The notes under the pieces were generated by a model. That model was given only the letters and a program-made list of their open reading frames with translations. It ran no database searches and was not told the origin of the DNA. From positions 1-53,560 of the forward strand of contig DWXI01000148.1 in NCBI GenBank assembly GCA_019119265.1: a DNA stretch of 53,560 nucleotides. The letters are read 5' to 3'. The DNA comes from Candidatus Mediterraneibacter intestinigallinarum (GTDB taxonomy: Bacteria; Bacillota; Clostridia; Lachnospirales; Lachnospiraceae). Shown in pieces: positions 1 through 8,570 of this stretch (the stretch's first letter is position 1; each line of letters begins with the position of its first letter). The translations under genes and the position numbers were made by a program.

Positions 1-114
1 CTTATAAATCTGAGCTTTTTTCGGCGCGCTGGAATGATAAGCCATGGCGGCCTTAATCCAGTCATTTCCTTTTCTCTTGTAGAGCTTGGTTAAGAATTTT
101 GCGCTATACTCCAC
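1..114 (-). pseudogene. Fragment resembling the C-terminal part of a lytic transglycosylase (SLT-type), 5' truncated
   Basis: A minus-strand frame is open from about position 114 to the window edge and reads NVEYSAKFLTKLYKRKGNDW followed by IKAAMAYHSS. The pattern N-[IV]-x-Y-x-A-x-F-L ... W-x-x-A-x-x-x-Y-H-S is what I recall from the end of small lytic transglycosylase domains, mostly from Proteobacteria. Upstream, about 20 more plausible residues (from an ATG at 166-164) sit in a different frame, and a stop precedes them, so the gene looks frameshifted and headless. The remainder lies outside the window. The family resemblance is from memory, and a chance open frame of about 38 codons cannot be excluded. 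Confidence 0.3.
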
Positions 115-215
115 ATTTTTCCTCTTGTTTCTTGACTTTTCCCAATGCATCCCGTAGAATATACATGAGGCGCAAAGCCTTACTTTATTGTATGATTCAA
201 GGAGGGATTTTTAAA

Positions 216-449
216 ATGAAAACCGTACAGATTTCATTAAATTCAATCGACAAAGTAAAATCTTTTGTAAACGAGATCACAAAGTATGACAATGACTTTG
301 ATTTAGTATCCGGAAGATATGTTATAGATGCCAAATCAATCATGGGAATCTTCAGCCTGGATCTTTCCAAGCCAATCGACCTCAACATCCATGCTGAAGG
401 CAATGTAGATGACATCCTTGCAGCTCTGGACGCTTACATCATCAAATAG
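216..449 (+). CDS. HPr-like protein without the active-site His (Crh-like)
   Basis: This 77-residue protein has the HPr fold signature around the regulatory serine (DAKSIMGIFSLDL, Ser about residue 41) and the terminal pattern I-x-A-x-G-x-x-x-x-I-L-x-A-L. The segment that should contain the phosphorylatable His of HPr (GIHARPA type) reads LNSIDKVKSFV, so the protein cannot carry phosphate in the PTS relay. That makes it formally similar to Bacillus Crh, which keeps Ser46 but has lost His15; a regulatory role is inferred. The start at 216 is chosen because a strong AAGGAGGG site lies at about 199-206; a longer frame from 99 has none. It is a single gene, convergent with thiI and followed by a shared terminator. 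Compare the complementary HPr at 46434-46691. Confidence 0.8.
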   Translation: MKTVQISLNSIDKVKSFVNEITKYDNDFDLVSGRYVIDAKSIMGIFSLDLSKPIDLNIHAEGNVDDILAALDAYIIK

Positions 450-462
450 TAATTCCGCATAT

Positions 463-497
463 AAAAAACTGCCTCATACTGATGAGGCAGTTTTTCT
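463..497. terminator. Bidirectional rho-independent terminator
   Basis: AAAACTGCCTCAT-act-GATGAGGCAGTTTT forms a perfect GC-containing hairpin with A-rich and T-rich flanks. It lies between the HPr-like gene (+) and thiI (-), so it can serve both. Confidence 0.9.
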
Positions 498-553
498 TTG
501 CCCCGACGTATGCCTGAAATGATATTTCCGGCACTCTCATCTCCAAAATTTTC

Positions 554-1744
554 TCATTCCCCGTAAGATACTGTAATCACTTCTGTCGTTTCCAGCGCTG
601 TTGCCATCAGTTCCTCGATCTTCTCCGTAAGATTCAGTTCAGATTTTGCGATCCGGTCAACATTCGGCTTCGTCACAGGATGTTTTGCCACAAAAATCGT
701 ACAGCAATCCTCATAAGGCTGGATGGAAGTTTCGTAAGTGTTGATCTTTTCTGATATCTCCACGATTTCCTTTTTATCAAAGCCGATCAGCGGACGATAA
801 ACCGGAAGGGTACATACAGCGTTGGTCGCCGCAAGGCTCTGCATAGTCTGACTGGCCACCTGACCGATACTCTCTCCTGTGATCAACCCCAGACACCCAT
901 CCTTTTTCGCAAAATACTCTGCAATCCGCATCATATATCTTCGCATAATGATAGTCAGCTCATCATGCGGGCATTTCTCATAAATATAGAGCTGAATATC
1001 CGTGAAATTAACAATATGAAGCTTAATAGGCCCTGCATAAGCTGATACAAGCCTTGCAAGATCAATCACTTTTTCTTTCGCCCTTTCACTTGTATACGGT
1101 GGCGCATGGAAATAGACCGCTTCAATTTCCACACCTCTCTTTGCGATCATATATCCGGCTACCGGACTGTCGATACCGCCTGACAGAAGGAGCATGGCAC
1201 TGCCGTTCGTTCCCACAGGCATACCGCCCGGTCCGGGGATGATCTCTGAGTAAATATACACTTCTTCCCGAATTTCTACATTCAGCCTGACATCCGGATG
1301 GTGCACATCCACTTTCATCTCAGGATAGGCGTCGAGGACTGCCTCTCCCAGCTCGCAGTTGATCTCCATGGAATTCATAGGGTACCGCTTGTTGGCGCGT
1401 CTGGCTTCTATTTTAAAAGTTCTGTTTCCTTCCGGATACATCTGTCCTACATAGGACACAACGTCTTTCCTGAGCTCCCCGATCTCTCTCACCGGTTTTC
1501 TGACAACAGGGCAGATTCCCACAATACCGAATACTCTCTGCAGGCTTTCCACAGTATCCTCATAGTCATATTCACCTTCGCAGTCCACATAGACTCTGCC
1601 ATGGCATTTGTGTACGAGGAATTCTCCGTCTACTTCTTTTAACGCATATCTGATCTGACGTACAAGGGCGTCTTCAAACATATATCTGTTTTTTCCCTTT
1701 ATCCCTATCTCACCGTACTTGATCAAAAATGAATGAAACTTCAT
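554..1744 (-). CDS. thiI: tRNA uracil 4-sulfurtransferase ThiI (no rhodanese domain)
   Basis: ThiI adenylates U8 of tRNA and inserts sulfur to make 4-thiouridine; in many bacteria it also supplies sulfur for thiamine. The 396-residue protein has an N-terminal ferredoxin-like/THUMP region and a PP-loop ATP pyrophosphatase motif (LLLSGGIDSPVAGY, about residues 185-198). It has a C-terminal CCTIFVAKHPVTKP segment, as in the short Gram-positive form. The C-terminal rhodanese domain of the E. coli enzyme is absent. The start at 1744 follows AAAGGAG; an upstream in-frame codon at 1768 has no site. It lies 41 nt behind a cysteine desulfurase gene, the expected sulfur donor, at the 3' end of a long minus-strand operon. 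Confidence 0.96.
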   Translation of the reverse strand: MKFHSFLIKYGEIGIKGKNRYMFEDALVRQIRYALKEVDGEFLVHKCHGRVYVDCEGEYDYEDTVESLQRVFGIVGICPVVRKPVREIGELRKDVVSYVGQMYPEGNRTFKIEARRANKRYPMNSMEINCELGEAVLDAYPEMKVDVHHPDVRLNVEIREEVYIYSEIIPGPGGMPVGTNGSAMLLLSGGIDSPVAGYMIAKRGVEIEAVYFHAPPYTSERAKEKVIDLARLVSAYAGPIKLHIVNFTDIQLYIYEKCPHDELTIIMRRYMMRIAEYFAKKDGCLGLITGESIGQVASQTMQSLAATNAVCTLPVYRPLIGFDKKEIVEISEKINTYETSIQPYEDCCTIFVAKHPVTKPNVDRIAKSELNLTEKIEELMATALETTEVITVSYGE

Positions 1745-1785
1745 GATTATCTCCTTTGTCCGCCGCACTACATGCGGTTTTCAGA

Positions 1786-2940
1786 TTAATGCCGCGTATA
1801 TCTGCGCAACATCGGTATACAATTATATAGTGTTTCCAGCGTATAGTCAATTTCTTCTTTTGTTGTAAATTCCGACATACTGAATCGCAGTGTCGCATCC
1901 AGATATTCTTTTGACGCCCCAATCCCTTTAAGAACACCGCTCACCGACGGATGATTTGAGGAACAGGCTGACCCTGATGATACATAAATGCCCTTATCCT
2001 CCAGCGCATGGAGCAGGACCTCGCTTCTGACTCCCGCCACTCCCACACTGATAATATGGGGTGCGCTTCCCTCGTCAGTAAAGCCATGGATCACGGTATC
2101 GTCTATCTTTAGCACGCCCTCAATAAAGCGCGCCTTCAGCTCCCGCATGAGAGCTGTCTTCATCTCAAGATCCTGATATATCATCTTCGATGCAAGACCA
2201 AGTCCGGCGATTCCCGGAACGTTTTCCGTGCCTGACCGAATATTTTTCTGCTGCTCACCGCCGAACACGATCGGTCTGATCTTTACTTTACTGTCGATAT
2301 ACAGAAACCCCGTTCCTTTCGGGCCATGAATCTTATGCCCGCTGGCCGTCAGCAGATCGATTCCCATTCGTTTCGGCCAGATACGGTATTTCCCGTACCC
2401 CTGAACCGCGTCCGTGTGGAACAGGATGGACGGTTTATACTGTTTGACCATCCTCACAGCCTCCTGTACGGGCTGGACTGTTCCCACCTCATTATTGACA
2501 TACATGATCGATACGAGTATCGTCTCAGGACAGAGCGCTTCCTTCAATGCATCCAGCTTCACCTTTCCGCCGGAATCCACCGGCAGATAAGTCACCCGGA
2601 ATCCTTCTTCCTCCAGGTAACGCATCGTATTCAGGATCGCCGGATGTTCAATCGAAGAGGTGATCAGATGGTTTCCGTTTCTTCTGTTTGCCCTGGCGCA
2701 TCCGATCAGTGCAAGATTGTCGCTTTCTGTTCCTCCGGAAGTAAAAAAGATTTCTTTTGCATTTACTTTCAGAAGTTTTGCGATTTCCTCTTTGGCCTCA
2801 CGGATATAATGTTCCGCCTGTACACCTTTTCTGTGCATAGAAGACGGATTGCCATAATCACGGCACATCACTTTATATACTAATTCCCCTACCTCCGGAT
2901 AACACATGGTTGTAGCGGAATTGTCCAGATATACTTCCAT
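1786..2940 (-). CDS. nifS: Cysteine desulfurase (NifS/IscS family, class V aminotransferase fold)
   Basis: This PLP enzyme removes sulfur from L-cysteine as an enzyme persulfide. The 384-residue sequence shows the N-terminal YLDNSATT motif, the PLP-binding lysine in SGHKIHGPKG and the sulfur-accepting cysteine in the SSGSACSS loop, and it is normal in length. It sits directly upstream of thiI, so the likely acceptor is ThiI for tRNA thiolation rather than a general Fe-S scaffold; no IscU/SufU is present in the window. A GGAAAGGAA-type site precedes the ATG. The gene follows rsmE by 27 nt in the same operon. The partner assignment is inferred from context. Confidence 0.95.
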   Translation of the reverse strand: MEVYLDNSATTMCYPEVGELVYKVMCRDYGNPSSMHRKGVQAEHYIREAKEEIAKLLKVNAKEIFFTSGGTESDNLALIGCARANRRNGNHLITSSIEHPAILNTMRYLEEEGFRVTYLPVDSGGKVKLDALKEALCPETILVSIMYVNNEVGTVQPVQEAVRMVKQYKPSILFHTDAVQGYGKYRIWPKRMGIDLLTASGHKIHGPKGTGFLYIDSKVKIRPIVFGGEQQKNIRSGTENVPGIAGLGLASKMIYQDLEMKTALMRELKARFIEGVLKIDDTVIHGFTDEGSAPHIISVGVAGVRSEVLLHALEDKGIYVSSGSACSSNHPSVSGVLKGIGASKEYLDATLRFSMSEFTTKEEIDYTLETLYNCIPMLRRYTRH

Positions 2941-2967
2941 AGTTCCTTTCCTTTACTGTTTTCTTAC

Positions 2968-3720
2968 TTATAAAATATGACTTCTGCTCTCCAGGTGATA
3001 CATAAGGATGGACAGTACGCTTAAGCCCGCAGTCTCTGTCCGAAGAATACGCTTTCCGAGCGTCACCGTCTCTGCGCCGCTCTCCCCGGCCAGCCTGACC
3101 TCCTCTTCCTCGAAACCGCCTTCCGGTCCGATAAACACGCCCACAGACTGCCCCGGCACGATTCCCTCGATGATCCGCGCCGTTTTATCCATTCCTTCCT
3201 CCAGCTCATAGGGGATCAGCACGATGTCCAGACCGGAAGCCATCTTAAGCGCCTCCGGAAAAGTCTTTACCTGGTGTACCTTGGGTATCAGGCTCCGCCC
3301 TGACTGCTCTGCAGCGCCTTTTGCGATCGACTGCCAGCGCTCCTGTCTTTTTTTCGCCTTTTTTTCATCCAGCTTCACGATGGAACGCCCCGCCGCAAAG
3401 GGAACTACACTGTATGCCCCCAGCTCAACTGCTTTCTGCACGATCCAGTCCATCTTATCGCCTTTGGGCAGGCCCTGAAAAAGTGTGATTTTTGAAGGAA
3501 GTTCCGTGTCCGCATCCAGCTCTTTCAGGATATCAAGAACCGCTGTCTTTTCCTCATAAGCACTGATACAACAGAGATAAACCCTGCCGTTTCCGTCGCT
3601 GATCCGCACGTCTTCGCCAGGTCTCATCCGGAGGACGTTTTTGATATGATTTACGTCAGAGCCTTCCAGAAAGATCCTTCCTTCCCGAATCCATGACGGC
3701 TCTGCAAAAAACTGCTGCAT
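2968..3720 (-). CDS. rsmE: 16S rRNA (uracil(1498)-N3)-methyltransferase RsmE
   Basis: A SPOUT-family methyltransferase that modifies U1498 of 16S rRNA in the assembled 30S subunit. The 250-residue protein has the N-terminal PUA-like region (RISDGNGRVY) and the C-terminal trefoil-knot signature FIGPEGGFEEEEV followed by LGKRILRTETA, which binds S-adenosylmethionine. The start MQQFF at 3720 is preceded by AGAGGAG; an upstream in-frame extension to 3744 is unsupported. It is 32 nt behind prmA; the prmA-rsmE pair is a common Firmicute arrangement. Confidence 0.96.
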   Translation of the reverse strand: MQQFFAEPSWIREGRIFLEGSDVNHIKNVLRMRPGEDVRISDGNGRVYLCCISAYEEKTAVLDILKELDADTELPSKITLFQGLPKGDKMDWIVQKAVELGAYSVVPFAAGRSIVKLDEKKAKKRQERWQSIAKGAAEQSGRSLIPKVHQVKTFPEALKMASGLDIVLIPYELEEGMDKTARIIEGIVPGQSVGVFIGPEGGFEEEEVRLAGESGAETVTLGKRILRTETAGLSVLSILMYHLESRSHIL

Positions 3721-3752
3721 ACTGTTCTCCTCTCTTCCGGCCACTTAAAGAG

Positions 3753-4709
3753 TCAGGACGCCGCGCGGGCGGTCACACAGACCCATTCTCCCTGATAAGT
3801 GACGTCAAGCACTTCAAGCCCTGCCGCCTTTACTGCATCGACCACAGTCTGTTCTTTGTCGTCGATGATCCCGCTTGTAATATATATTCCGCCGGGCTTT
3901 AACTGACTTACGATAACCGGCGTAAGCTCTACAAGAACATCGGCAAGGATATTTGCCACAACTATGTCATAACAGCCGTATCCTACTTTGTCCTGTACTT
4001 CTTTGTCGTCGATAATGTTTCCGATCATGACCTCGTACCGGTCTTCCGGGATTCCGTTTACTTTCATATTTTCATATGTCGCTTCTATCGCGCAGGGATC
4101 AAGATCCGTTCCCACCGAGTAAGCGGCGCCGAATTTAAGTGCCAGCATACCCAGGATGCCGCTTCCGCATCCCACGTCAAGAATCTTCGTCCTGTCAGTT
4201 ACATATTTACGGATCTGACGGATGCAAAGTTGCGTTGTCTCATGCATTCCCGTTCCGAAAGCCGTGCCGGGATCGATATGGATCACCATCTTATCCTCGT
4301 CTTCCGGCTTTACCTCCTCCCAGGAAGGAATGATCAGTATATCATCCACATAGAACTGATGAAAATACTGTTTCCAGTTGTTTACCCAGTCTACATCCTC
4401 CGTCTCGGATTCTTCGATCAGGCATTCTCCCACGTTCAGATATGCCGACATTTCCTGCAATTCCCGTCTGATATCAGCCAGTACCTTATCTTTATCCTCT
4501 TCAGGCTCCAGGTAAAAGCTTAAGTACGCCACGCCGTCGTCAGCCTCGATCTCAGGAAGGATATCCACAAACATCTGCTCTTTGTCTGACTGGGTCAGAG
4601 GAACTTTGTCCTCTATCTCCACCCCCTGAATCCCCAGATCCATGAGCATACTGCTTACAATATCCTCCGCCTCTGTCGTTGTCTTTAACCGAAATTTGTT
4701 CCACTTCAT
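3753..4709 (-). CDS. prmA: Ribosomal protein L11 methyltransferase PrmA
   Basis: PrmA trimethylates ribosomal protein L11 using S-adenosylmethionine. The 318-residue sequence has an N-terminal substrate-recognition region and a class I methyltransferase domain with ILDVGCGSGILGMLAL (motif I), VGTDLDP and VANILADVL. The start MKWNKF at 4709 follows GGAGGAG. Its ATG overlaps the TGA of the upstream GH25 gene (ATGA at 4706-4709), which indicates translational coupling. Confidence 0.96.
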   Translation of the reverse strand: MKWNKFRLKTTTEAEDIVSSMLMDLGIQGVEIEDKVPLTQSDKEQMFVDILPEIEADDGVAYLSFYLEPEEDKDKVLADIRRELQEMSAYLNVGECLIEESETEDVDWVNNWKQYFHQFYVDDILIIPSWEEVKPEDEDKMVIHIDPGTAFGTGMHETTQLCIRQIRKYVTDRTKILDVGCGSGILGMLALKFGAAYSVGTDLDPCAIEATYENMKVNGIPEDRYEVMIGNIIDDKEVQDKVGYGCYDIVVANILADVLVELTPVIVSQLKPGGIYITSGIIDDKEQTVVDAVKAAGLEVLDVTYQGEWVCVTARAAS

Positions 4710-5599
4710 TGTTTCTTCTCCTCCCGAAACCAAAGATTCAGATCTACATTTGCATTAATGCCCGGCACCACGCCGCTCTCGCTGTACTGCCATATCTTAT
4801 AATCATACGGACACTGAGGGATATCGGAATAATCCGCATACCAGAAATCATACTCCGAAAGCTCTTCCATATCAAGCGTAAATGCCATCCATTCCATATT
4901 GGAGTAGATCATCGGATCATATCCCGCATGGCTGACCGTATCGCAGAATACCTTGCAGTAGTTCGTAAACTCCTGTTTTGTATTCTGATCTGTACGGGCG
5001 CTATCCCATTTGATCTCCTCCGTATCGTATACGACGGGGCCGGTGATATCATATTTTTTCACATTTTCCAGAACGAACTCCGCCTCCTCTACAGCTTCTG
5101 CCGCGCTGATCGCCTGGGAGAAAAAGTACACGCCCACGTCAAGACCTGCATCCAGGGCTCCTTCCATATTCTGTTCATACATGGCATCCATAACCAGATC
5201 GCCGGACTCCCCGTACGCTCTGTAGCCAAGCCGGATGATAGCAAATTCAACTCCGCTTTTCTTTACCCGTTTCCAGTCAATCTCCTCTCCCTGAAACTCG
5301 GAAACATCGATTCCCATATATGCCGTGACCCCGTTCTTCTCATCATAGAACCTCTTGTATCCCGTATCCTTATCGGTCTTAAGACAGGAAAAATCATATT
5401 TACATTTCGGAACATTATTCAAAAGAGGTGCTTTAAATTTTTCACCCTCCATATTCTGAAATGTATAATAGACTCCATCATCCGTAACGTGTATATTTTC
5501 ACCACCTGCTACGGTTTCGTCTGTCCTGGCCGCGCAGCCTGACAGGGGCAGAATGAGCGATGCGGCTAAGAGGATTGCCAGGCTTCTGAACTTACTCAT
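4706..5599 (-). CDS. Secreted GH25-family muramidase-like lipoprotein
   Basis: Glycoside hydrolase family 25 enzymes cut the MurNAc-GlcNAc bond of peptidoglycan. The 297-residue protein starts with a lipoprotein signal peptide (hydrophobic stretch ending LSGC, acylated Cys about residue 22). It then has a linker and a GH25 barrel from about residue 92, with the active-site Asp in GIDVSEFQGEEIDW and the D-x-E pair in VVYDTEEIKW. It probably acts outside the membrane on the cell's own wall. It overlaps the MOSC gene by 8 nt at its start and prmA by 4 nt at its end, so it is embedded in an operon of cytoplasmic housekeeping genes. Confidence 0.9.
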   Translation of the reverse strand: MSKFRSLAILLAASLILPLSGCAARTDETVAGGENIHVTDDGVYYTFQNMEGEKFKAPLLNNVPKCKYDFSCLKTDKDTGYKRFYDEKNGVTAYMGIDVSEFQGEEIDWKRVKKSGVEFAIIRLGYRAYGESGDLVMDAMYEQNMEGALDAGLDVGVYFFSQAISAAEAVEEAEFVLENVKKYDITGPVVYDTEEIKWDSARTDQNTKQEFTNYCKVFCDTVSHAGYDPMIYSNMEWMAFTLDMEELSEYDFWYADYSDIPQCPYDYKIWQYSESGVVPGINANVDLNLWFREEKKQ

Positions 5600-6029
5600 G
5601 GGCAGCCACCTTCATCTCATCTCCGGACCGGATGATCCCGCCCCGGACAACTTTCGCGAATACGCCCTCCCTGGGCATGATACATTCTCCCATTTTTTGG
5701 AAAATCGCACACCCGTGATGGCACTCCTTGCCGATCTGCGTCATCTCAAGCACCACGTCGCCGCATATAAGCCTTGTGCCCACAGGCAAAGTCCGAAAAT
5801 CTATACCTTCCACCACCAGATTCTCACCGAAAGCGCCGTCTTCAACTTCCGCACCCTTTTCGCGGAATGCCTGAATCTTATCATAAGAGAGCAGACTTAC
5901 CTGCCGGTGCCATTTTCCTGCATGAGCATCTCCCTCTATCCCATAATCCTCTATAAACACAGCTTCATTCACATTTGTTTTCTGCGTGCCCTTTGACGGG
6001 CTGGCGCAGACTGCGATTACTGTTCCCAT
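5592..6029 (-). CDS. Stand-alone MOSC-domain protein
   Basis: MOSC domains bind molybdenum cofactor or its sulfurated form. This 145-residue protein is essentially one MOSC domain, with the family motifs GIEGDAHAGKWHRQVSLL near residue 30 and DGAFGENL near residue 65. The cysteine at about residue 107 (GKECHHGC) may be the sulfur-carrying residue of the family. It directly follows moaA (9 nt gap), so a role in cofactor transfer or maturation is likely. In related bacteria the domain is often fused to a MogA domain; here it is separate. Confidence 0.88.
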   Translation of the reverse strand: MGTVIAVCASPSKGTQKTNVNEAVFIEDYGIEGDAHAGKWHRQVSLLSYDKIQAFREKGAEVEDGAFGENLVVEGIDFRTLPVGTRLICGDVVLEMTQIGKECHHGCAIFQKMGECIMPREGVFAKVVRGGIIRSGDEMKVAAHE

Positions 6030-6038
6030 GCTTTTCTG

Positions 6039-7025
6039 TTATCCTCCAATCTGAGACATATCCTTTGTCTCAAATTTCTGTTCTTCATATATAGATGGAT
6101 CTGCAAAATGATGACAGGCCGGTTTTTCATAAATGACCCTGCTCATCACCTGTTTTATCTGTCCGTCTTCCGCTCCGGTCCTCAGAAGTTTCCTCAGATC
6201 CGCGCCTGTCTCGTACTGGAGGCAGGCTTTCAGATACCCCTCGGACGTCAGACGGATCCGGTTGCATTCACTGCAGAACTGGTGTGTCACAGCGGATATA
6301 AAGCCGATCTTCCCCTGAAATCCCGGGAAACGCACATATACCGCCGGACCGTTTCCAAACTGTCCGGTACATTTCTCCGCCCTGCCAAACCGCTCTGTCA
6401 GCATACTGTATATTTCGTTTCCGTTTACTCCGGTGAAATCTCTTCCTGATCCGATCGGCATCATCTCAATAAAGCGGACGTCGATATCTCTGTCTTTTGC
6501 CAGCAGCGCAAGCTGTATATATGTCTCCGCCGGCATATCTTTCATAGGTACGCAATTAACTTTCAGCTTTAAAGACGGATAAACAAGCGCGCTTTCCATT
6601 CCGTCAAAGACGTCCTGAAGATTCCCGCCGCGGGTTATCTCATGATATCGGACCGGATCCGTAGTATCAACACTGATGTTAACGGAATCCAGTCCTTTGG
6701 AAACTAATTCATTTACTTTTTCTTTTAAAAGTGTGCCATTCGTCGTCAATGTAACCTGTTCTATTCCGGGTGTACCATTAAGCATCCCGACAAGATCCGG
6801 CAGATTGCAGCGCACGAGGGGCTCGCCGCCGGTGAGTTTGATCCTGGTGATACCAAGCTCCGATCCGATCCTGCATATTCTCCGGATTTCATCATATGTA
6901 AGAATGTCGCTATGACTGACACATGGAACGCCTTCCTCCGGCATACAATAGATGCAGCGCAGATTACATCTGTCGGTTACGGAGATCCGCATATATTCGA
7001 TATTTCTGCCAAAACGATCTCTCAT
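6039..7025 (-). CDS. moaA: GTP 3',8-cyclase MoaA (radical SAM)
   Basis: MoaA carries out the first step of molybdenum cofactor synthesis, turning GTP into 3',8-cyclo-7,8-dihydro-GTP. The 328-residue protein has the radical-SAM cluster motif CNLRCIYC near its N-terminus and GGEPL. A C-terminal second cluster motif contains CSECNRIR plus a third Cys in LKACLQ, and the protein ends in the Gly-Gly needed for activity. The ATG at 7025 overlaps the mogA stop (ATGA) and has GGAGAG upstream; a GTG three codons earlier is less likely. It works with MoaC, encoded two genes upstream. Confidence 0.96.
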   Translation of the reverse strand: MRDRFGRNIEYMRISVTDRCNLRCIYCMPEEGVPCVSHSDILTYDEIRRICRIGSELGITRIKLTGGEPLVRCNLPDLVGMLNGTPGIEQVTLTTNGTLLKEKVNELVSKGLDSVNISVDTTDPVRYHEITRGGNLQDVFDGMESALVYPSLKLKVNCVPMKDMPAETYIQLALLAKDRDIDVRFIEMMPIGSGRDFTGVNGNEIYSMLTERFGRAEKCTGQFGNGPAVYVRFPGFQGKIGFISAVTHQFCSECNRIRLTSEGYLKACLQYETGADLRKLLRTGAEDGQIKQVMSRVIYEKPACHHFADPSIYEEQKFETKDMSQIGG

Positions 7026-7522
7026 CGGGCACACTCTCCGTCTCTGCCGCTCAGGATCGCCAGCCCGTGATCCAGTGCAGGCAGGATCACTTCAAGATTC
7101 TCCCTCACGGCTTTCGGGCTTCCGGGAAGGTTCACGATCAGCGTCTTTCCACGGATCACGGATACGCCGCGGCTCAGCATCGCCCTGGGCGTCACCTGCA
7201 TCGAAGCCATACGCATCGCCTCGGCAATCCCGGGAACGTTCCGCTCCGCCACCGCCATTGTCGCCTCGGGCGTACAGTCGCGGGGAGAAAATCCCGTACC
7301 GCCTGTCGTAAATATAACATCTACTTTATCAGTATCACATAATTTACATAGACATTTTTCTATTTCTTTTTGTTCGTCTGGCAATAAAATTGTTTCTTTC
7401 ACTTCATATCCTGCCTCCGTGATCATCTCACAGAGAAGAGGTCCACTTTTATCTTCCCGTTCACCGGCATACCCTTTATCGCTCAGGGTTATTACCGCCG
7501 CTTTCCATCTGTATCCTTCCAT
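7022..7522 (-). CDS. mogA: Molybdopterin adenylyltransferase (MogA/MoaB family)
   Basis: This family adenylates molybdopterin before metal insertion. The 166-residue protein has the family motifs [25 protein letters not shown] and [13 protein letters not shown], which form the molybdopterin-binding fold. It overlaps the 3' end of moaC by 31 nt and the start of moaA by 4 nt, so the three are surely co-transcribed. MogA and MoaB cannot be separated by sequence alone. No moeA or molybdate transporter is in the window. Confidence 0.93.
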   Translation of the reverse strand: MEGYRWKAAVITLSDKGYAGEREDKSGPLLCEMITEAGYEVKETILLPDEQKEIEKCLCKLCDTDKVDVIFTTGGTGFSPRDCTPEATMAVAERNVPGIAEAMRMASMQVTPRAMLSRGVSVIRGKTLIVNLPGSPKAVRENLEVILPALDHGLAILSGRDGECAR

Positions 7523-7986
7523 TTTACATCCCCGCTTTTGCCTCCGGTTTTGCTAAGGAGGTGGATTTCTCCGATCTCCATAGACTTATCCATAGCCTTA
7601 CACATATCATAAATCGTCAGGAGCGCCACGCTCACTCCTGTTAGCGCTTCCATCTCTACTCCAGTCTTTCCCGTGACTTTCACTTTACACCTGCAGTAAA
7701 TAGCGCACTCATCTTCATCCATTTCAAAATCCACTTTACAATTGGTGATCGGAAGAATATGACACATGGGAATCAGCTCGGAAGTCCGCTTTGTTCCCAT
7801 GATCCCCGCTGTTGCTGCTACTCCTAACACGTCGCCTTTTCTGACAGTTCCTTCTTTTACTGCCCGGAACACCTCTCTGTTTACGACAATCTTTCCTTCC
7901 GCCACAGCTTCTCTTACAGTATCCTTTTTCGCCGTCACATCCACCATGACCGCCTTACCATTCTCATCAAAATGTGTAAAGCTCAT
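7492..7986 (-). CDS. moaC: Cyclic pyranopterin monophosphate synthase MoaC
   Basis: MoaC converts the MoaA product into cyclic pyranopterin monophosphate. The 164-residue protein has the conserved [14 protein letters not shown] and the helix [20 protein letters not shown] containing the catalytic Asp/Lys region (next residues CKAMDK). Length and ends are normal. It is the first gene of the minus-strand operon that runs to thiI; a candidate promoter lies at 8068-8096. Confidence 0.96.
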   Translation of the reverse strand: MSFTHFDENGKAVMVDVTAKKDTVREAVAEGKIVVNREVFRAVKEGTVRKGDVLGVAATAGIMGTKRTSELIPMCHILPITNCKVDFEMDEDECAIYCRCKVKVTGKTGVEMEALTGVSVALLTIYDMCKAMDKSMEIGEIHLLSKTGGKSGDVKWKDTDGKRR

Positions 7987-8067
7987 AACATCAGTTCCTA
8001 TCTTTTTATTTTCAGTTCACGCCATCCGTTAAACCATATTTTCTGCTTCTGGCGCAGACACATATAT

Positions 8068-8096
8068 AGTATATCCTCTCAGGCCGGCAGCGGCAA
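8068..8096 (-). promoter_or_regulatory. Candidate sigma-A promoter for the moaC...thiI operon
   Basis: Reading the minus strand, TTGCCG is followed after 17 nt by TATACT. This would start transcription about 75 nt before the moaC ATG. The leader contains only a small TCTGC/GCAGA hairpin and is too short for a Moco riboswitch. Confidence 0.5.
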
Positions 8097-8144
8097 GCAT
8101 GAGTTTCGACTTTTAGTGTTTTAACTATCGGCAGGCATTTTCCG

Positions 8145-8570
8145 TTATCTCAGATCATCCGGACCAAATCCCAGCGGAAGAAGTTCTTTTAATGTATAAA
8201 TCTTATAACTGCCGTCTCCGGCCGTCAGGATAATATTGAACATATCCGGATCACAGAATTCCATCATGACCTGTCTGCAGACTCCGCAGGGCGCTGTATA
8301 TCCTGTCATCGCGCCGTCTTTCCCGCCGACAATGCAGATTGCTCTGAATTTTCTGTGCCCTTCGCCGACAGCCTTAAAAAAAGCGTTTCGCTCAGCGCAG
8401 ATCGTAGGGGTGTAAGCTGCATTTTCAATGTTGCATCCGGTGTAAAACTCTCCATCGTCGGTAAGAAGGACTGCCCCCACTTTAAATCCAGAATAGGGAG
8501 CGTATGAGTATTTCATCTGATTCTTGGCCATCCTGATCATTTCTTCAACAAGTTTTTTATCCATCTGCAT
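8145..8570 (-). CDS. cdd: Cytidine deaminase
   Basis: This zinc enzyme deaminates cytidine and deoxycytidine to the uracil nucleosides. The 141-residue homotetrameric-type protein has the catalytic and zinc motifs [10 protein letters not shown] (His replaced by Cys as in tetrameric Cdd) and PCGVCRQVM. The start at 8570 follows GAGGAGG; a second ATG lies two codons on. It overlaps the end of deoC by 14 nt and is the last gene of a udp-deoC-cdd salvage operon. Confidence 0.96.
   Translation of the reverse strand: MQMDKKLVEEMIRMAKNQMKYSYAPYSGFKVGAVLLTDDGEFYTGCNIENAAYTPTICAERNAFFKAVGEGHRKFRAICIVGGKDGAMTGYTAPCGVCRQVMMEFCDPDMFNIILTAGDGSYKIYTLKELLPLGFGPDDLR

Noticed and set aside
4679-5542. 287-codon plus-strand frame over the GH25 gene
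   Set aside because: The opposite strand has a clear lipoprotein and GH25 signature; this frame is antisense noise.
7987-8067. Molybdenum-cofactor riboswitch before moaC
   Set aside because: The leader is only about 75 nt and shows none of the required helices.
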